Program-made: the position numbers and the translations under genes
Origin: Dyadobacter sp. 50-39
GTDB taxonomy: Bacteria; Bacteroidota; Bacteroidia; Cytophagales; Spirosomataceae
Direction: 5' to 3'
DNA: 64,000 nt
Assembly: GCA_001898145.1 (NCBI GenBank)
Contig: MKSR01000046.1
Coordinates: 124,001-188,000 of the forward strand
The notes under the pieces: generated by a model
The model's database searches: none
What the model was told of the DNA's origin: nothing
The model's input: only the letters and a program-made list of their open reading frames with translations
In this document: positions 43,210-51,939 of the stretch, in pieces
How the letters are laid out: each line of letters begins with the position of its first letter
How positions within the stretch are numbered: the stretch's first letter is position 1

Positions 43210-44265
43210 TTAACGATCCTGGTACATTTCATCATAATATTTCTGGTAGTTGCCGGAAGTCACGTTGTTGAGCCAATCCTGATTTGTAAGGTACCAGTCA
43301 ACGGTTCTTTCCAGGCCCTCAGCGAATTGCAATGAAGGTTTCCAGCCCAGCTCTTCCGATAATTTGGTAGCGTCGATCGCGTAACGCAGGTCATGTCCGG
43401 CGCGGTCGGTCACGTAGGTGATCAGTTTAGCGCTGTCGCCTTCTCCGCGCCCGAGCTTGCGGTCCATAATGCTGCAAAGCAGATGCACGAGGTCGATATT
43501 TTTCCACTCGTTATGGCCGCCGATATTGTAGGTATCGCCGTTGGCACCATTATGGAAAATCACGTCGATCGCGATCGCGTGGTCTTCTACGAACAGCCAG
43601 TCACGGATGTTTTCGCCCTTTCCGTAAACTGGAAGCGGTTTTTGCTGGATGATGTTGTGGATCATCAGCGGGATCAGCTTCTCGGGGAAATGGTTCGGGC
43701 CATAGTTGTTCGAACAATTCGAAATCACTACCGGAAGCTTGTAGGTATTGTGGTAAGCCCTTACAAAATGGTCGGACGACGCTTTGGAAGCCGAATAAGG
43801 CGAGCGTGGATCGTATTTGGTCGTTTCGACGAAGAATGTGCCGGGATCGTGTAGTTCACCGTAAACTTCATCGGTGGAAACATGGTAGAAGCGGCGGTCG
43901 CTGAAATCTTCTTTCCAGGCATTTTTAGCCGCATTCAGCAGATTGACGGTACCCACCACGTTGGTCATCACGAACGACATCGGATCGGTAATCGAACGGT
44001 CCACGTGACTTTCCGCCGCGAGGTGTACCACGCCGTGAAAATCGTTGTCGGTAAACAGCTTGTCGATAAACGTCGCGTCTACGATATCACCTTTCACAAA
44101 TGTATAGTTCGGCGCATTTTCGATGTCGCGCAGGTTTTCGAGATTTCCTGCGTACGTCAGCGCGTCGAGGTTATATATGTGATATTCGGGGTGGAAGTTC
44201 ACGAACCGGCGAACCACATGTGAGCCGATGAAACCCGCTCCGCCTGTAATCAGGATTTTTTTCAT
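43210..44265 (-). CDS. rfbB: dTDP-glucose 4,6-dehydratase
   Basis: The 351-residue short-chain dehydrogenase makes dTDP-4-keto-6-deoxyglucose. It has the NAD-binding [10 protein letters not shown], the active-site Asp132-Glu133 in [10 protein letters not shown], and Tyr157-xxx-Lys161 in [11 protein letters not shown]. The length and motifs are typical. Its ATG overlaps the galE stop by four bases, indicating translational coupling between galE and rfbB. The product feeds rhamnose or other deoxysugar surface glycans. Confidence 0.96.
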   Translation of the reverse strand: MKKILITGGAGFIGSHVVRRFVNFHPEYHIYNLDALTYAGNLENLRDIENAPNYTFVKGDIVDATFIDKLFTDNDFHGVVHLAAESHVDRSITDPMSFVMTNVVGTVNLLNAAKNAWKEDFSDRRFYHVSTDEVYGELHDPGTFFVETTKYDPRSPYSASKASSDHFVRAYHNTYKLPVVISNCSNNYGPNHFPEKLIPLMIHNIIQQKPLPVYGKGENIRDWLFVEDHAIAIDVIFHNGANGDTYNIGGHNEWKNIDLVHLLCSIMDRKLGRGEGDSAKLITYVTDRAGHDLRYAIDATKLSEELGWKPSLQFAEGLERTVDWYLTNQDWLNNVTSGNYQKYYDEMYQDR

Positions 44266-45281
44266 TTTTCAGCTTGAAGTTTTAGTTGCCAGTTCCACGC
44301 GTCGCGCAAAGCGTCGGCCATGGTTTTTTCGGCATGCCATTTCATTACATTATTTACTTTGTCGGACTGCGCATAGATCTGCTCGACATCCCCTTCACGG
44401 CGTGGCCCTATGGTATAGTTGAATTTCACGCCGTTGACTTCCTCAAAAGTATTAATCAATTGCAAAACGGTATAACCTTCGCCCGTTCCTACATTAAATA
44501 CATCGTAATAATTAGTATCCGTCTGCGATTCGAGCAGGTCGAGGGCTTTCACGTGCGCCTTCGCGAGGTCCACCACGTGGATGAAGTCGCGGATGCAGGT
44601 GCCATCGGGCGTGTTATAATCGCTGCCAAACACCGTCAGTGACTGGCGCAGGCCGGCGGCCGTTTGCGTAATGAACGGCACCAGGTTGCTCGGAACGCCG
44701 TTGGGCAGCTCGCCGATGAGCGATGTTTCGTGTGCACCGATCGGGTTGAAGTAACGGAGCGAAATCGCTTTCAGATCGGGCTTGGAATGCACATGGTCGC
44801 GGATAATGTCCTCGGCGATCGCTTTGGTGTTGCCATAAGGGGAATTGGCCGGGAGCCGCGGCGTATTTTCTGTTACCGGGAGCTTTTCGGGCTGGCCGTA
44901 TACCGTACATGAAGATGAGAATACGAACTTGTCGACATTGAACTCCTTCATGGCCCGAAGCAGTACCAACAGGGAAATGAGGTTGTTTTCGTAATAGTTC
45001 AATGGCTTTTCAACCGACTCACCCACAGCCTTGTACGCAGCAAAGTGAATCACTCCGTCAAACTTTTCTTTTTCAAATAATGCCCTCACCTTTTCGGCAT
45101 CGTTGCAGTCGATTTCGTAGAATGGAAACTCCTTGCCGGTGATTTTTTTGATCCCTTCTAAAACGTTGAGATTAGAGTTATAAAGGTTGTCGACAATGAC
45201 GGGTTCAAGCCCTGCATTGTGCAACTCTACAACGGTATGGGAACCGATAAAACCGGCTCCTCCGGTAACGAGAATTTTCAT
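44262..45281 (-). CDS. galE: UDP-glucose 4-epimerase
   Basis: The 339-residue enzyme interconverts UDP-glucose and UDP-galactose. It has [10 protein letters not shown] at the NAD site, Tyr149-xxx-Lys153 in SPYGNTKAIAED, and the RYFNPIGAHETSLIGE motif of the family. It starts the minus-strand nucleotide-sugar run; its end overlaps rfbB by four bases. A TACTTTTG -7 element lies 79 bp upstream of its start. Confidence 0.95.
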   Translation of the reverse strand: MKILVTGGAGFIGSHTVVELHNAGLEPVIVDNLYNSNLNVLEGIKKITGKEFPFYEIDCNDAEKVRALFEKEKFDGVIHFAAYKAVGESVEKPLNYYENNLISLLVLLRAMKEFNVDKFVFSSSCTVYGQPEKLPVTENTPRLPANSPYGNTKAIAEDIIRDHVHSKPDLKAISLRYFNPIGAHETSLIGELPNGVPSNLVPFITQTAAGLRQSLTVFGSDYNTPDGTCIRDFIHVVDLAKAHVKALDLLESQTDTNYYDVFNVGTGEGYTVLQLINTFEEVNGVKFNYTIGPRREGDVEQIYAQSDKVNNVMKWHAEKTMADALRDAWNWQLKLQAEK

Positions 45282-45359
45282 GCGTTATGTACAGTTTTTA
45301 TGAAAATAAGGTGGTATAGAAGGTGTTCAAAGCGGTTTTGGGCCTGCTTTTTTTTCGGG

Positions 45360-45367
45360 CAAAAGTA
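45360..45367 (-). promoter_or_regulatory. Candidate -7 element upstream of galE
   Basis: On the minus strand TACTTTTG (complement of 45360-45367) matches TAnnTTTG exactly, about 79 bp before the galE ATG. No clear -33 TTTG was found at the expected spacing. Confidence 0.35.
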
Positions 45368-45438
45368 GAAAATTTGACGTCCATTAAAAAAAAATGTTTT
45401 TATTTATCCGTTGGTTGTATAACGCAGATTTGAGGAAA

Positions 45439-46287
45439 ATGAACCAGAAAGAAATCAAGGCACTGATATCCTTGCTTGATGATGAAGATCATGAAGTAAG
45501 TCAGCACGTTGAGGGGAAGATATTATCGTTGGGAGGAACAGTGATACCTTTTCTTGAGACTGAATGGGAGGAGAGTTTCAACCCGATTGTACAGCGCAAG
45601 ATCGAGGAGCTCATCCACGAATTGCAGCTAAGTATTATGATTGAACGATTACAGGCTTGGAAAAACGGCGGCGGTCTCGACCTGCTGGAAGGCATGTGGA
45701 TCATCGCTACCTATCATTATCCCGACCTTTCAATCGAGAAGTTGAAAACCACGATTGAACAGCTTTACTACGATATCTGGATCCAGTTCCAGGAAGAAAT
45801 GAATGCGGTGGACCAGGTGAAACGGATCAACAGCATCTTCTTCGGCGTGATGAATTTTGCTGCGAATACCAAGAACTTCCATTCACCCACCAACTCGATG
45901 ATCAACTCGGTGCTGGAAAGTCGCCGTGGTAACCCGATCACTTTATGCGTAATCTATCTGTTGATCGCAAGAAAGCTGGGAATGCCGGTGTACGGAGTGA
46001 ACCTGCCGAACCTGTTTGTATTGACCTACAAAAGCGACAAAACGCAGTTTTACATCAATGTCTTCAACCGGGGGATCATCTTTTCCAAAACAGACATCGA
46101 TCACTACATCGCGCAGCTGAATATCAAATCGAAGGATATTTTCTACCAGCCTTGTACCAACCTCGAAATCGTACAGCGGGTATTGCGAAATCTCATTTTA
46201 TCCTACGAAAAGACCAGTGAGCAGGATAAGATCAGGGAAATCGAGAAAATACTGAAGTCGACACTCGACGAACTGCCCGAAGGCTGA
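45439..46287 (+). CDS. Transglutaminase-like (SirB1-type) family protein
   Basis: The 282-residue product (ATG at 45439) resembles the Transglut_core2/SirB1 family: an N-terminal helical repeat domain, then a core with NSVLESRRGNPITLCVIYLLIARKLGMPVYGVNLPNLFVL. In the family the catalytic-like Cys is in the ITLCVIY segment. Its function is not well defined; homologs are called tetratricopeptide or transglutaminase-like regulators. Its stop abuts the convergent phosphopantetheinyl transferase gene (46287/46288). The longer frame from 45394 adds a hydrophobic extension that I consider untranslated. Confidence 0.85.
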   Translation: MNQKEIKALISLLDDEDHEVSQHVEGKILSLGGTVIPFLETEWEESFNPIVQRKIEELIHELQLSIMIERLQAWKNGGGLDLLEGMWIIATYHYPDLSIEKLKTTIEQLYYDIWIQFQEEMNAVDQVKRINSIFFGVMNFAANTKNFHSPTNSMINSVLESRRGNPITLCVIYLLIARKLGMPVYGVNLPNLFVLTYKSDKTQFYINVFNRGIIFSKTDIDHYIAQLNIKSKDIFYQPCTNLEIVQRVLRNLILSYEKTSEQDKIREIEKILKSTLDELPEG

Positions 46288-46917
46288 TCAGAGCGCGATG
46301 GCCAGGCAATGCCCGTCGAACCAGCGAATGTGGATGTTGGAGGGGACGACGAGATCTTCGTCGGTGAGGCTTCCTCTGAGGATGATGTCCGCATTCTGGA
46401 AGGGGCTGATGAAAATAGAGTCCCTGAAACTGATCTTTTTCTTTCCGTAGAGTTTATACAAAGCTTCTTTCGCGCACCAGTACATGCAAAGGCGGTTCAT
46501 TTCGTCCTGGGCGTGGTCGTATTCGTGCGGGGACAGGAATTTTTTGGAAGTACGCTGTAATTTCGGGTCGGTTTTTTCCATATCGATCCCCACGGCTGCG
46601 GTGGGATTGATTGCCACGGCCACAAATTCGGCAGTGTGGGTGATGGAGATGTGGGAGTCATTGTCGATCAGGAAAGCCTTGCCGTGCTCGTCCTTGTGAA
46701 TGCCAACGTAATTGATACCAAACTGTTCGGCGAGGGTTTTGATCAGCATCCGGCTTGCGAGCCATTCGCGCTTTTTTTGCGGATGCGAAATGCGGTCGAG
46801 CTCTTCCTGGCTAAAACCGTTACCCAGTGCATTTTGCAGTTCCGCTTCGGTTTCCGTCAGTTTCCAGAGCAGCAACGTGCTGGTATCTTCGATCTTTTCG
46901 GAATGAACGAGGGGCAT
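46288..46917 (-). CDS. 4'-Phosphopantetheinyl transferase
   Basis: The 209-residue enzyme (ATG at 46917) moves phosphopantetheine from CoA to carrier proteins. The family signatures are GIDMEK (Asp112, Glu114) and WCAKEALYKLYG (Glu151, Lys155), plus SITHTAEFV (His94). It is of the Sfp-like half-repeat type, larger than AcpS, so it may serve secondary-metabolite carrier proteins as well as fatty-acid ACP. Only 30 bp separate its start from the divergent WD40 gene, so their promoters must overlap. Confidence 0.92.
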   Translation of the reverse strand: MPLVHSEKIEDTSTLLLWKLTETEAELQNALGNGFSQEELDRISHPQKKREWLASRMLIKTLAEQFGINYVGIHKDEHGKAFLIDNDSHISITHTAEFVAVAINPTAAVGIDMEKTDPKLQRTSKKFLSPHEYDHAQDEMNRLCMYWCAKEALYKLYGKKKISFRDSIFISPFQNADIILRGSLTDEDLVVPSNIHIRWFDGHCLAIAL

Positions 46918-46947
46918 GGTAATACTGTTTGCTACAAAACTATCAAG

Positions 46948-47847
46948 ATGAATATTCGCAAAGTAGATACTTTTTCCGGTCATAGGGACAGTGTTTATAC
47001 AATTATTTCTGACGAAACGGGCAGCGGCTTTTATTCGGCCGGTGCCGACGGCTTCGTCATTCAATGGGACCTGCAAAAGCCGGATCTGGGCAGACTGGTT
47101 GCGCGTGCGGGTACATCCGTATACGCGCTCGCGCTACACGAAGGCAGCGGTTCGCTGTGGATCGGCCAAAATTTTGAAGGTATTCAGGTGCTGGATACCC
47201 GCGGAAACACGATTGAAAAAACCTCGAACATTACTAATTCGAGCATTTTCGACATTCGCTTTGCAGGCGATAAGGCGCTCATTGCCCTGGGCGATGGCGT
47301 GGTGGTCGTTATGGATGTTCCGTCGTTTGCTGTGCAGAAACATCTCAAAATTGCCGGCAAAAGTGTGCGCAGCATCGCGGTCAACCCGGGCACCAATGAA
47401 TTTGCCACCGGCGATAGCGATAGTAACGTCCATATCTTCGATCTCGACGGTTTTAAATTAAAAAAGACCATCCAGGCACATACAAACTCGGTGTTTTCCG
47501 TTAAGTATTCACCGGACGGTAAATACCTCTTTACAACCGGCCGGGATGCGCACCTGAAAATCTGGGACGTTAATGATGCATACGGCATCGTCTCCGATAT
47601 CCCCGCGCACATGTACGCGATCAACGACATTACATTCAGTCCTGATCGCTCCCTCTTCGCCACTTGCAGTATGGATAAGTCCATCAAATTGTGGGATGCA
47701 GCCACTTTCAGGCTTAAAAAAATTATCGATCGGGCACGTCATGCAGGGCACGGAACGTCGGTCAACAAACTACTCTGGACGGGGTTTGAGAATCAACTGA
47801 TTTCATGCAGCGACGATCGCATGATATCGGTTTGGGAGGTCGCTTAA
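46948..47847 (+). CDS. WD40 repeat protein
   Basis: The 299-residue product (ATG at 46948) is composed of about seven WD40-type repeats, several ending in WD or in a close variant (IQWDLQK, LKIWDVND, IKLWDAAT, ISVWEVA), which suggests a single seven-bladed propeller. It has no signal peptide, so it is cytoplasmic. WD40 propellers are docking platforms; no partner is evident other than the divergent phosphopantetheinyl transferase gene. A longer frame to 46636 runs antisense through that gene and is rejected. Confidence 0.92.
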   Translation: MNIRKVDTFSGHRDSVYTIISDETGSGFYSAGADGFVIQWDLQKPDLGRLVARAGTSVYALALHEGSGSLWIGQNFEGIQVLDTRGNTIEKTSNITNSSIFDIRFAGDKALIALGDGVVVVMDVPSFAVQKHLKIAGKSVRSIAVNPGTNEFATGDSDSNVHIFDLDGFKLKKTIQAHTNSVFSVKYSPDGKYLFTTGRDAHLKIWDVNDAYGIVSDIPAHMYAINDITFSPDRSLFATCSMDKSIKLWDAATFRLKKIIDRARHAGHGTSVNKLLWTGFENQLISCSDDRMISVWEVA

Positions 47848-47954
47848 GCCAATACTTATAATATGGTAATGTTGGTAAATACTTTGAAAAATGAATCTTA
47901 TATCTTTAACTTACACGACCGTTTTTAACTAGGCATCAAAGCATAGAATGCATC

Positions 47955-48980
47955 ATGAAAATATCCGCTATTGAGATACGCAAGCACACTTTTGAAAAGA
48001 TTTTCAGAGGTTATGACCCGGACGAAGTAGATGCTTTCCTGAACTCGTTGTCTCAGGAATGGGAGCGGTATTCAAGCGAAAACAACTTGCTGAAGATGCA
48101 GCTGGAATACGCGGAGAAGGAATTGGCGAAGTTGAAAGATATCGAATCAACCCTGTTCAGAACCTTAAAAGCCGCCGAAGATACCAGTAAGTTAATCGAG
48201 AAAGAAGCCAACGAAAATGCGGAAAAAAGAATAGAAGAATCGCGCACGGCGGCCAACGAACTCGTGGCGGAGGCGGAACAGCGCACGAGCCAGATCATCA
48301 AGCTGACCGAAGATCGTTTGGCTAAGTTCAAGGAGGATTTTGCCCAGGAAGTGAAGATCCAGGAACGTGATTTCCGCGCGATCGAAAACTTCCGCGATAA
48401 CCTTATCGTACAGCTCAGTTCATTGGCCAACAGCGCGCTGGAAACGGTTGAACGTTTCGAACAGAAATACGATAAAGAAACGGTCCTCAATAAAATGGAG
48501 GACATTAAAAAGCATATTGCGGAGATTGAAATTCCCAAAAAGGCGGTATTCCATCAACCAGTGCGGGCAGAGGGAGAGGAAAAATCCGAAGAGCCTGCCG
48601 TGGAGGTGGTCTTGCAGGATGATAAACCCGAGGTGGTATTCGAGTTGCCGAATGAGCAGGAGCCTGAGCCGGAGGCCGTTTTTGAAACAGATCCGGAATT
48701 GCCCGGCACCGAACCTGAGGAGGAAATCCAGGCTGTTGCGCCCGTCGTTACGCCTGTTCCGGAGCCTGAACCTGTCGCGGAGCCTGCTCGTGAAGAGCCG
48801 GTTGCCTACAACAGGCCAAGACAGACGCAACGCAGCGCTGCCGATGAAGCCGAGGAGGTGCTGGCAGAAATGCATAAGGTGGCAGAGAAGGCCAGGGATT
48901 CTTCGGCGGGTATCAACCGGCCGAGAGAAAGCAGCCAGCCTAAGAAATCAGGCGGCGGTTCATTTTTTGACCAAATTTAA
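47955..48980 (+). CDS. DivIVA domain-containing protein
   Basis: The 341-residue protein opens with the DivIVA signature (MKISAIEIRKHTFEKIFRG, then YDPDEVDAFLNSL), which senses membrane curvature, followed by coiled coil (about 40-200) with heptad Leu/Ala/Glu pattern. An acidic, Pro/Glu-rich low-complexity segment (about 215-290, with PEPEP-type repeats) and a short Ser/Lys tail close it. A cell-pole, division or cell-envelope role is likely; in Bacteroidota this class is not well studied. folB follows 9 bp later. Confidence 0.88.
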   Translation: MKISAIEIRKHTFEKIFRGYDPDEVDAFLNSLSQEWERYSSENNLLKMQLEYAEKELAKLKDIESTLFRTLKAAEDTSKLIEKEANENAEKRIEESRTAANELVAEAEQRTSQIIKLTEDRLAKFKEDFAQEVKIQERDFRAIENFRDNLIVQLSSLANSALETVERFEQKYDKETVLNKMEDIKKHIAEIEIPKKAVFHQPVRAEGEEKSEEPAVEVVLQDDKPEVVFELPNEQEPEPEAVFETDPELPGTEPEEEIQAVAPVVTPVPEPEPVAEPAREEPVAYNRPRQTQRSAADEAEEVLAEMHKVAEKARDSSAGINRPRESSQPKKSGGGSFFDQI

Positions 48981-48989
48981 TCACCACCA

Positions 48990-49340
48990 TTGGGAACGAT
49001 CAGTCTCGAAGGACTCGAATTTTTTGCATACCACGGCTATTACCCCGAAGAACAACGCATCGGTAACAAATATGCCCTGGATATTACCATTACCACGGAC
49101 TTTTTCCGGGCTGCTCAGCACGATAAGTTGAGTGAAACCGTCAATTACGAAACCATTTACCAGCTCACCGCCAAGGTCATGAAGGAGCCGGCGAAGTTGT
49201 TGGAGCACATTGGTTTTAATGTCATTGAAAAAATCAGGGAGCATTACCCGACGGTCGAGAAAGTGACTGTGAAAGTCTCGAAGTTCAATCCGCCGATCGG
49301 TGGCGTCTGCGACCGGGCCGTGATTACGATGGAAGGATAA
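48990..49340 (+). CDS. folB: Dihydroneopterin aldolase
   Basis: The 116-residue enzyme cleaves dihydroneopterin in folate synthesis. It shows LEGLEFFAYHGYYPEEQ at the N-terminus, where the Glu and His-Gly mark the family. The only in-frame start before the conserved region is TTG at 48990, because the preceding codons run directly into an in-frame stop shared with the upstream divIVA-like gene's end (48978-48980). So the start is TTG, and translation probably depends on coupling to the upstream gene. Confidence 0.9.
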   Translation: MGTISLEGLEFFAYHGYYPEEQRIGNKYALDITITTDFFRAAQHDKLSETVNYETIYQLTAKVMKEPAKLLEHIGFNVIEKIREHYPTVEKVTVKVSKFNPPIGGVCDRAVITMEG

Positions 49341-49349
49341 TGAAAGCAT

Positions 49350-49421
49350 GTCAGTCTGAGCGAAGTCGAAGACAGTCTGTACGGAACATCGTACATGCGC
49401 TTCGACTCCGCTCAGACTGAC
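49350..49421. repeat. Imperfect palindromic repeat, copy 2
   Basis: Left arm 49350-49371 (GTCAGTCTGAGCGAAGTCGA..) is inverted with right arm 49400-49421 and nearly matches the copy at 33271-33351. An inner TGTACG/CGTACA hairpin fills the loop. It lies between convergent stops at 49340 and 49426, suggesting a mobile-type element also serving as terminator. Confidence 0.8.
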
Positions 49422-49425
49422 ATTA

Positions 49426-50637
49426 TCAATATTCGTGGGGAAGCTCGATGTTCACCGCCTCGTGCCACGGCAAGCCGTGAATGTTCAGCAATTCCATGAA
49501 CGGATCCGGATTCAGTTCTTCTACATTATATACGCCTGGCTTCATCCACTCTTCGTTGGTCAGCATCAGCATCGCGCCGATCATCGCGGGAACGCCCGTG
49601 GTGTAGCTCACCGCCTGCGCACGCACTTCGCGGTAGCATTCGGCATGATCGCAGTTGTTCCAAACATAATAAGTTTTCTCTTCACCGTCTTTGATACCCT
49701 TGATCTGGCAGCCGATGGACGTCTGGCCTGAGTAATTTTCGCCCAAAGTATCCGGTGCCGGCAATACCGCTTTCAGGAATTCCAGCGGAACGATATCGAT
49801 GCCGTTGAATTTGATCGGCTTGATGCTCGTCATACCTACATTTTCCAGCACATTCAAATGCGTAATGTAAGCCTGGCCGAATGTCATCCAGAAACGTGCA
49901 CGTTTCAGGGTAGGGAAGTTTTTTACCAATGATTCGAGCTCTTCGTGGTACAATACGTAGCTCTCTTTCGGTCCGATGCCAGGGTAATCGATCGGTTTAT
50001 GGATGGACATCGCAGGAATTTCTACCCACTCGCCGTTTTCCCAATAACGGCCTGGCTGGGTGATCTCGCGGATGTTGATTTCAGGGTTGAAGTTGGTCGC
50101 GAATGCCTTGCCGTGATCGCCTGCATTACAGTCGATAATGTCCAGGTAATGCATTTCGTCGAACTGGTGCTTGGCTGCGAACGCCGTAAACACCTGCGTA
50201 GCGCCCGGATCGAAACCGCAACCGAGCACCGCCATCAGGCCAGCCTCTTTGAAGCGCTCCTGGTAAGCCCATTGCCAGCTGTATTCGAATTTCGCGACGT
50301 CTTTTGGTTCGTAATTGGCGGTATCCAGGTAATGTACGCCGGTTTCAAGGCAGGCCTCCATAATCGTCAGATCCTGGTAGGGCAGCGCCACGTTGATAAG
50401 CACTTTCGGCTGAAAGCGTTTGATAAGCAGCACCGTTTCGGCCACGATATCGGCATCCACCTGGGCGGTCTGGATGTCAACTCCTTGCATTTCCCTGATT
50501 TCGGCTGCTATTTTATCACACTTCGCCTTGGTGCGGCTGGCGAGCATTATTTCGGTGAAAACATTGCTGTTCAATGCGCATTTGTGTGCCACCACGCTTC
50601 CGACACCTCCTGCGCCAATGATAAGAACCTTGGACAT
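49426..50637 (-). CDS. Saccharopine dehydrogenase family, carboxynorspermidine dehydrogenase-like
   Basis: The 403-residue enzyme has an N-terminal NAD(P)-binding motif GAGGVGSVVAHKC and the core of the saccharopine dehydrogenase family. Similarity in length and in motifs such as LGCGFDPGATQVF and YHEELESLV suggests the carboxynorspermidine synthase branch that makes polyamines from diaminopropane or putrescine and aspartate semialdehyde. The decarboxylase partner is not in the window. It ends next to a repeat and is convergent with folB. Confidence 0.85.
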   Translation of the reverse strand: MSKVLIIGAGGVGSVVAHKCALNSNVFTEIMLASRTKAKCDKIAAEIREMQGVDIQTAQVDADIVAETVLLIKRFQPKVLINVALPYQDLTIMEACLETGVHYLDTANYEPKDVAKFEYSWQWAYQERFKEAGLMAVLGCGFDPGATQVFTAFAAKHQFDEMHYLDIIDCNAGDHGKAFATNFNPEINIREITQPGRYWENGEWVEIPAMSIHKPIDYPGIGPKESYVLYHEELESLVKNFPTLKRARFWMTFGQAYITHLNVLENVGMTSIKPIKFNGIDIVPLEFLKAVLPAPDTLGENYSGQTSIGCQIKGIKDGEEKTYYVWNNCDHAECYREVRAQAVSYTTGVPAMIGAMLMLTNEEWMKPGVYNVEELNPDPFMELLNIHGLPWHEAVNIELPHEY

Positions 50638-50685
50638 TTTAATAGTTTTAAATTTCCGGCAAAGATAGGACGACCGGTTAATTTT

Positions 50686-51876
50686 TCAATTTAAATTTCC
50701 GTTAACCACCTTCATCACTTTGCCTTGTCCGTAGTTGAGATAGTACACTTCGCCCTTACTATCCTGCCCAAATGACGAAATGTTGCCCTTCCCTTCCATG
50801 ATCAGGGTGTTGGACTTGCGGGTATCGCCGTCAAGTTCGAGTGCCCATATGCGTCCGCTGATGTAATCACCGTAAATGTACTTGCCGGCAAGGGCGGGGA
50901 TCGTCTTGCCGCGGTACACATAGCCGCCTGTAATGGACCGGTCGCCATTATCCTGGTTATAATCGTGGACGGGCTCGATGAGGCCCTGGGCGTTGCAATT
51001 GGCGGAAGGATTGTAACAGTCGATGCCTTCTTTCAAGCGCCATCCGTAGTTGCCTCCTTTTGTAATGATGTCGATTTCTTCGCGTTCATTCTGGCCCACG
51101 TCACCCGCGAACAACTTGCCGCTCCCGGTGTCGAAGCTGATGCGCCAGGGATTGCGGAGGCCGTAGGCGTAAATTTCGGGCAAATTGCCAGTCGTACCGG
51201 TAGCATATGGATTATCTGCCGGGATGCTGTAACTACCTTTCGCAGTCCCGTTCACATCCACTCGGAGGATTTTACCCAAATAGCTTTTCAAGTTTTGCGC
51301 ATTGTGCTGGGGATCGCCGCCGCTTCCGCCGTCACCGGTCGCAATGTAGAGATATCCATCTTTCCCAAACTGCATCGAACCACCATTATGATTGTCATAC
51401 GGTTGGTCGAACGTGAGTAAAACCGCTTCACTGGCCGCATCGGCTTGCGTAGCGCTGGTGGCTTTGTAGCGGGCGATAACGGTTTTTAGGGGTGTGCCTG
51501 TGGTGTAGTTGACGAAGAAATACCCATTGGTTTTAAAATCCGGGTGAAATGCGAGACCTAGCAACCCGCGCTCGCCGCCCGATCTTACCTTGCTTTTAAT
51601 GTCAAGAAATGTAGAACTGGATGAAACATTTTCGGCATTGGCGAACACCTTGACTGTACCGCCTTGCTCGACGACAAAAAAATGACTGCTGTCGCCCGGC
51701 GCTTGCATGAGATCGATGGGCTGGCTGAATGACAATGCAGGGAAAACGTCTTTGGAATCAATGGTATTTTCTGGGAGCTCTGGGTCTTGCGGTGTTTCCG
51801 GGTCGTCGGATTTACAGGCAAAAATCGCCATGGCGAATGCCAGCGGAACGAGCGTTAGGTGAAGTATGGCTTTCAT
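50686..51876 (-). CDS. PQQ-dependent sugar dehydrogenase, lipoprotein
   Basis: The 396-residue lipoprotein (Cys21 in AIFACKSDD) belongs to the soluble glucose dehydrogenase/aldose dehydrogenase family, with GERGLLGLAFHPDF, HNGGSMQFGKDGYLYIATGDGG and AYGLRNPWRISFD. It would oxidise sugars in the periplasm with PQQ or, in this family, occasionally with other roles; PQQ synthesis genes are not here. It follows eboF by 63 bp on the same strand, so it may be read from the ebo transcript, though the functional link is uncertain. Confidence 0.88.
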   Translation of the reverse strand: MKAILHLTLVPLAFAMAIFACKSDDPETPQDPELPENTIDSKDVFPALSFSQPIDLMQAPGDSSHFFVVEQGGTVKVFANAENVSSSSTFLDIKSKVRSGGERGLLGLAFHPDFKTNGYFFVNYTTGTPLKTVIARYKATSATQADAASEAVLLTFDQPYDNHNGGSMQFGKDGYLYIATGDGGSGGDPQHNAQNLKSYLGKILRVDVNGTAKGSYSIPADNPYATGTTGNLPEIYAYGLRNPWRISFDTGSGKLFAGDVGQNEREEIDIITKGGNYGWRLKEGIDCYNPSANCNAQGLIEPVHDYNQDNGDRSITGGYVYRGKTIPALAGKYIYGDYISGRIWALELDGDTRKSNTLIMEGKGNISSFGQDSKGEVYYLNYGQGKVMKVVNGNLN

Positions 51877-51939
51877 GAGGTCGTAGTAGTAAGTTTCTAC
51901 AACAACGTCATGAAAGCCTGTTTAATTTTGGAATAGGTT

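Noticed and set aside
46636-46947. N-terminal extension of the WD40 gene
   Set aside because: This part runs antisense through the phosphopantetheinyl transferase gene and has no WD40 character; repeats start right after the ATG at 46948.
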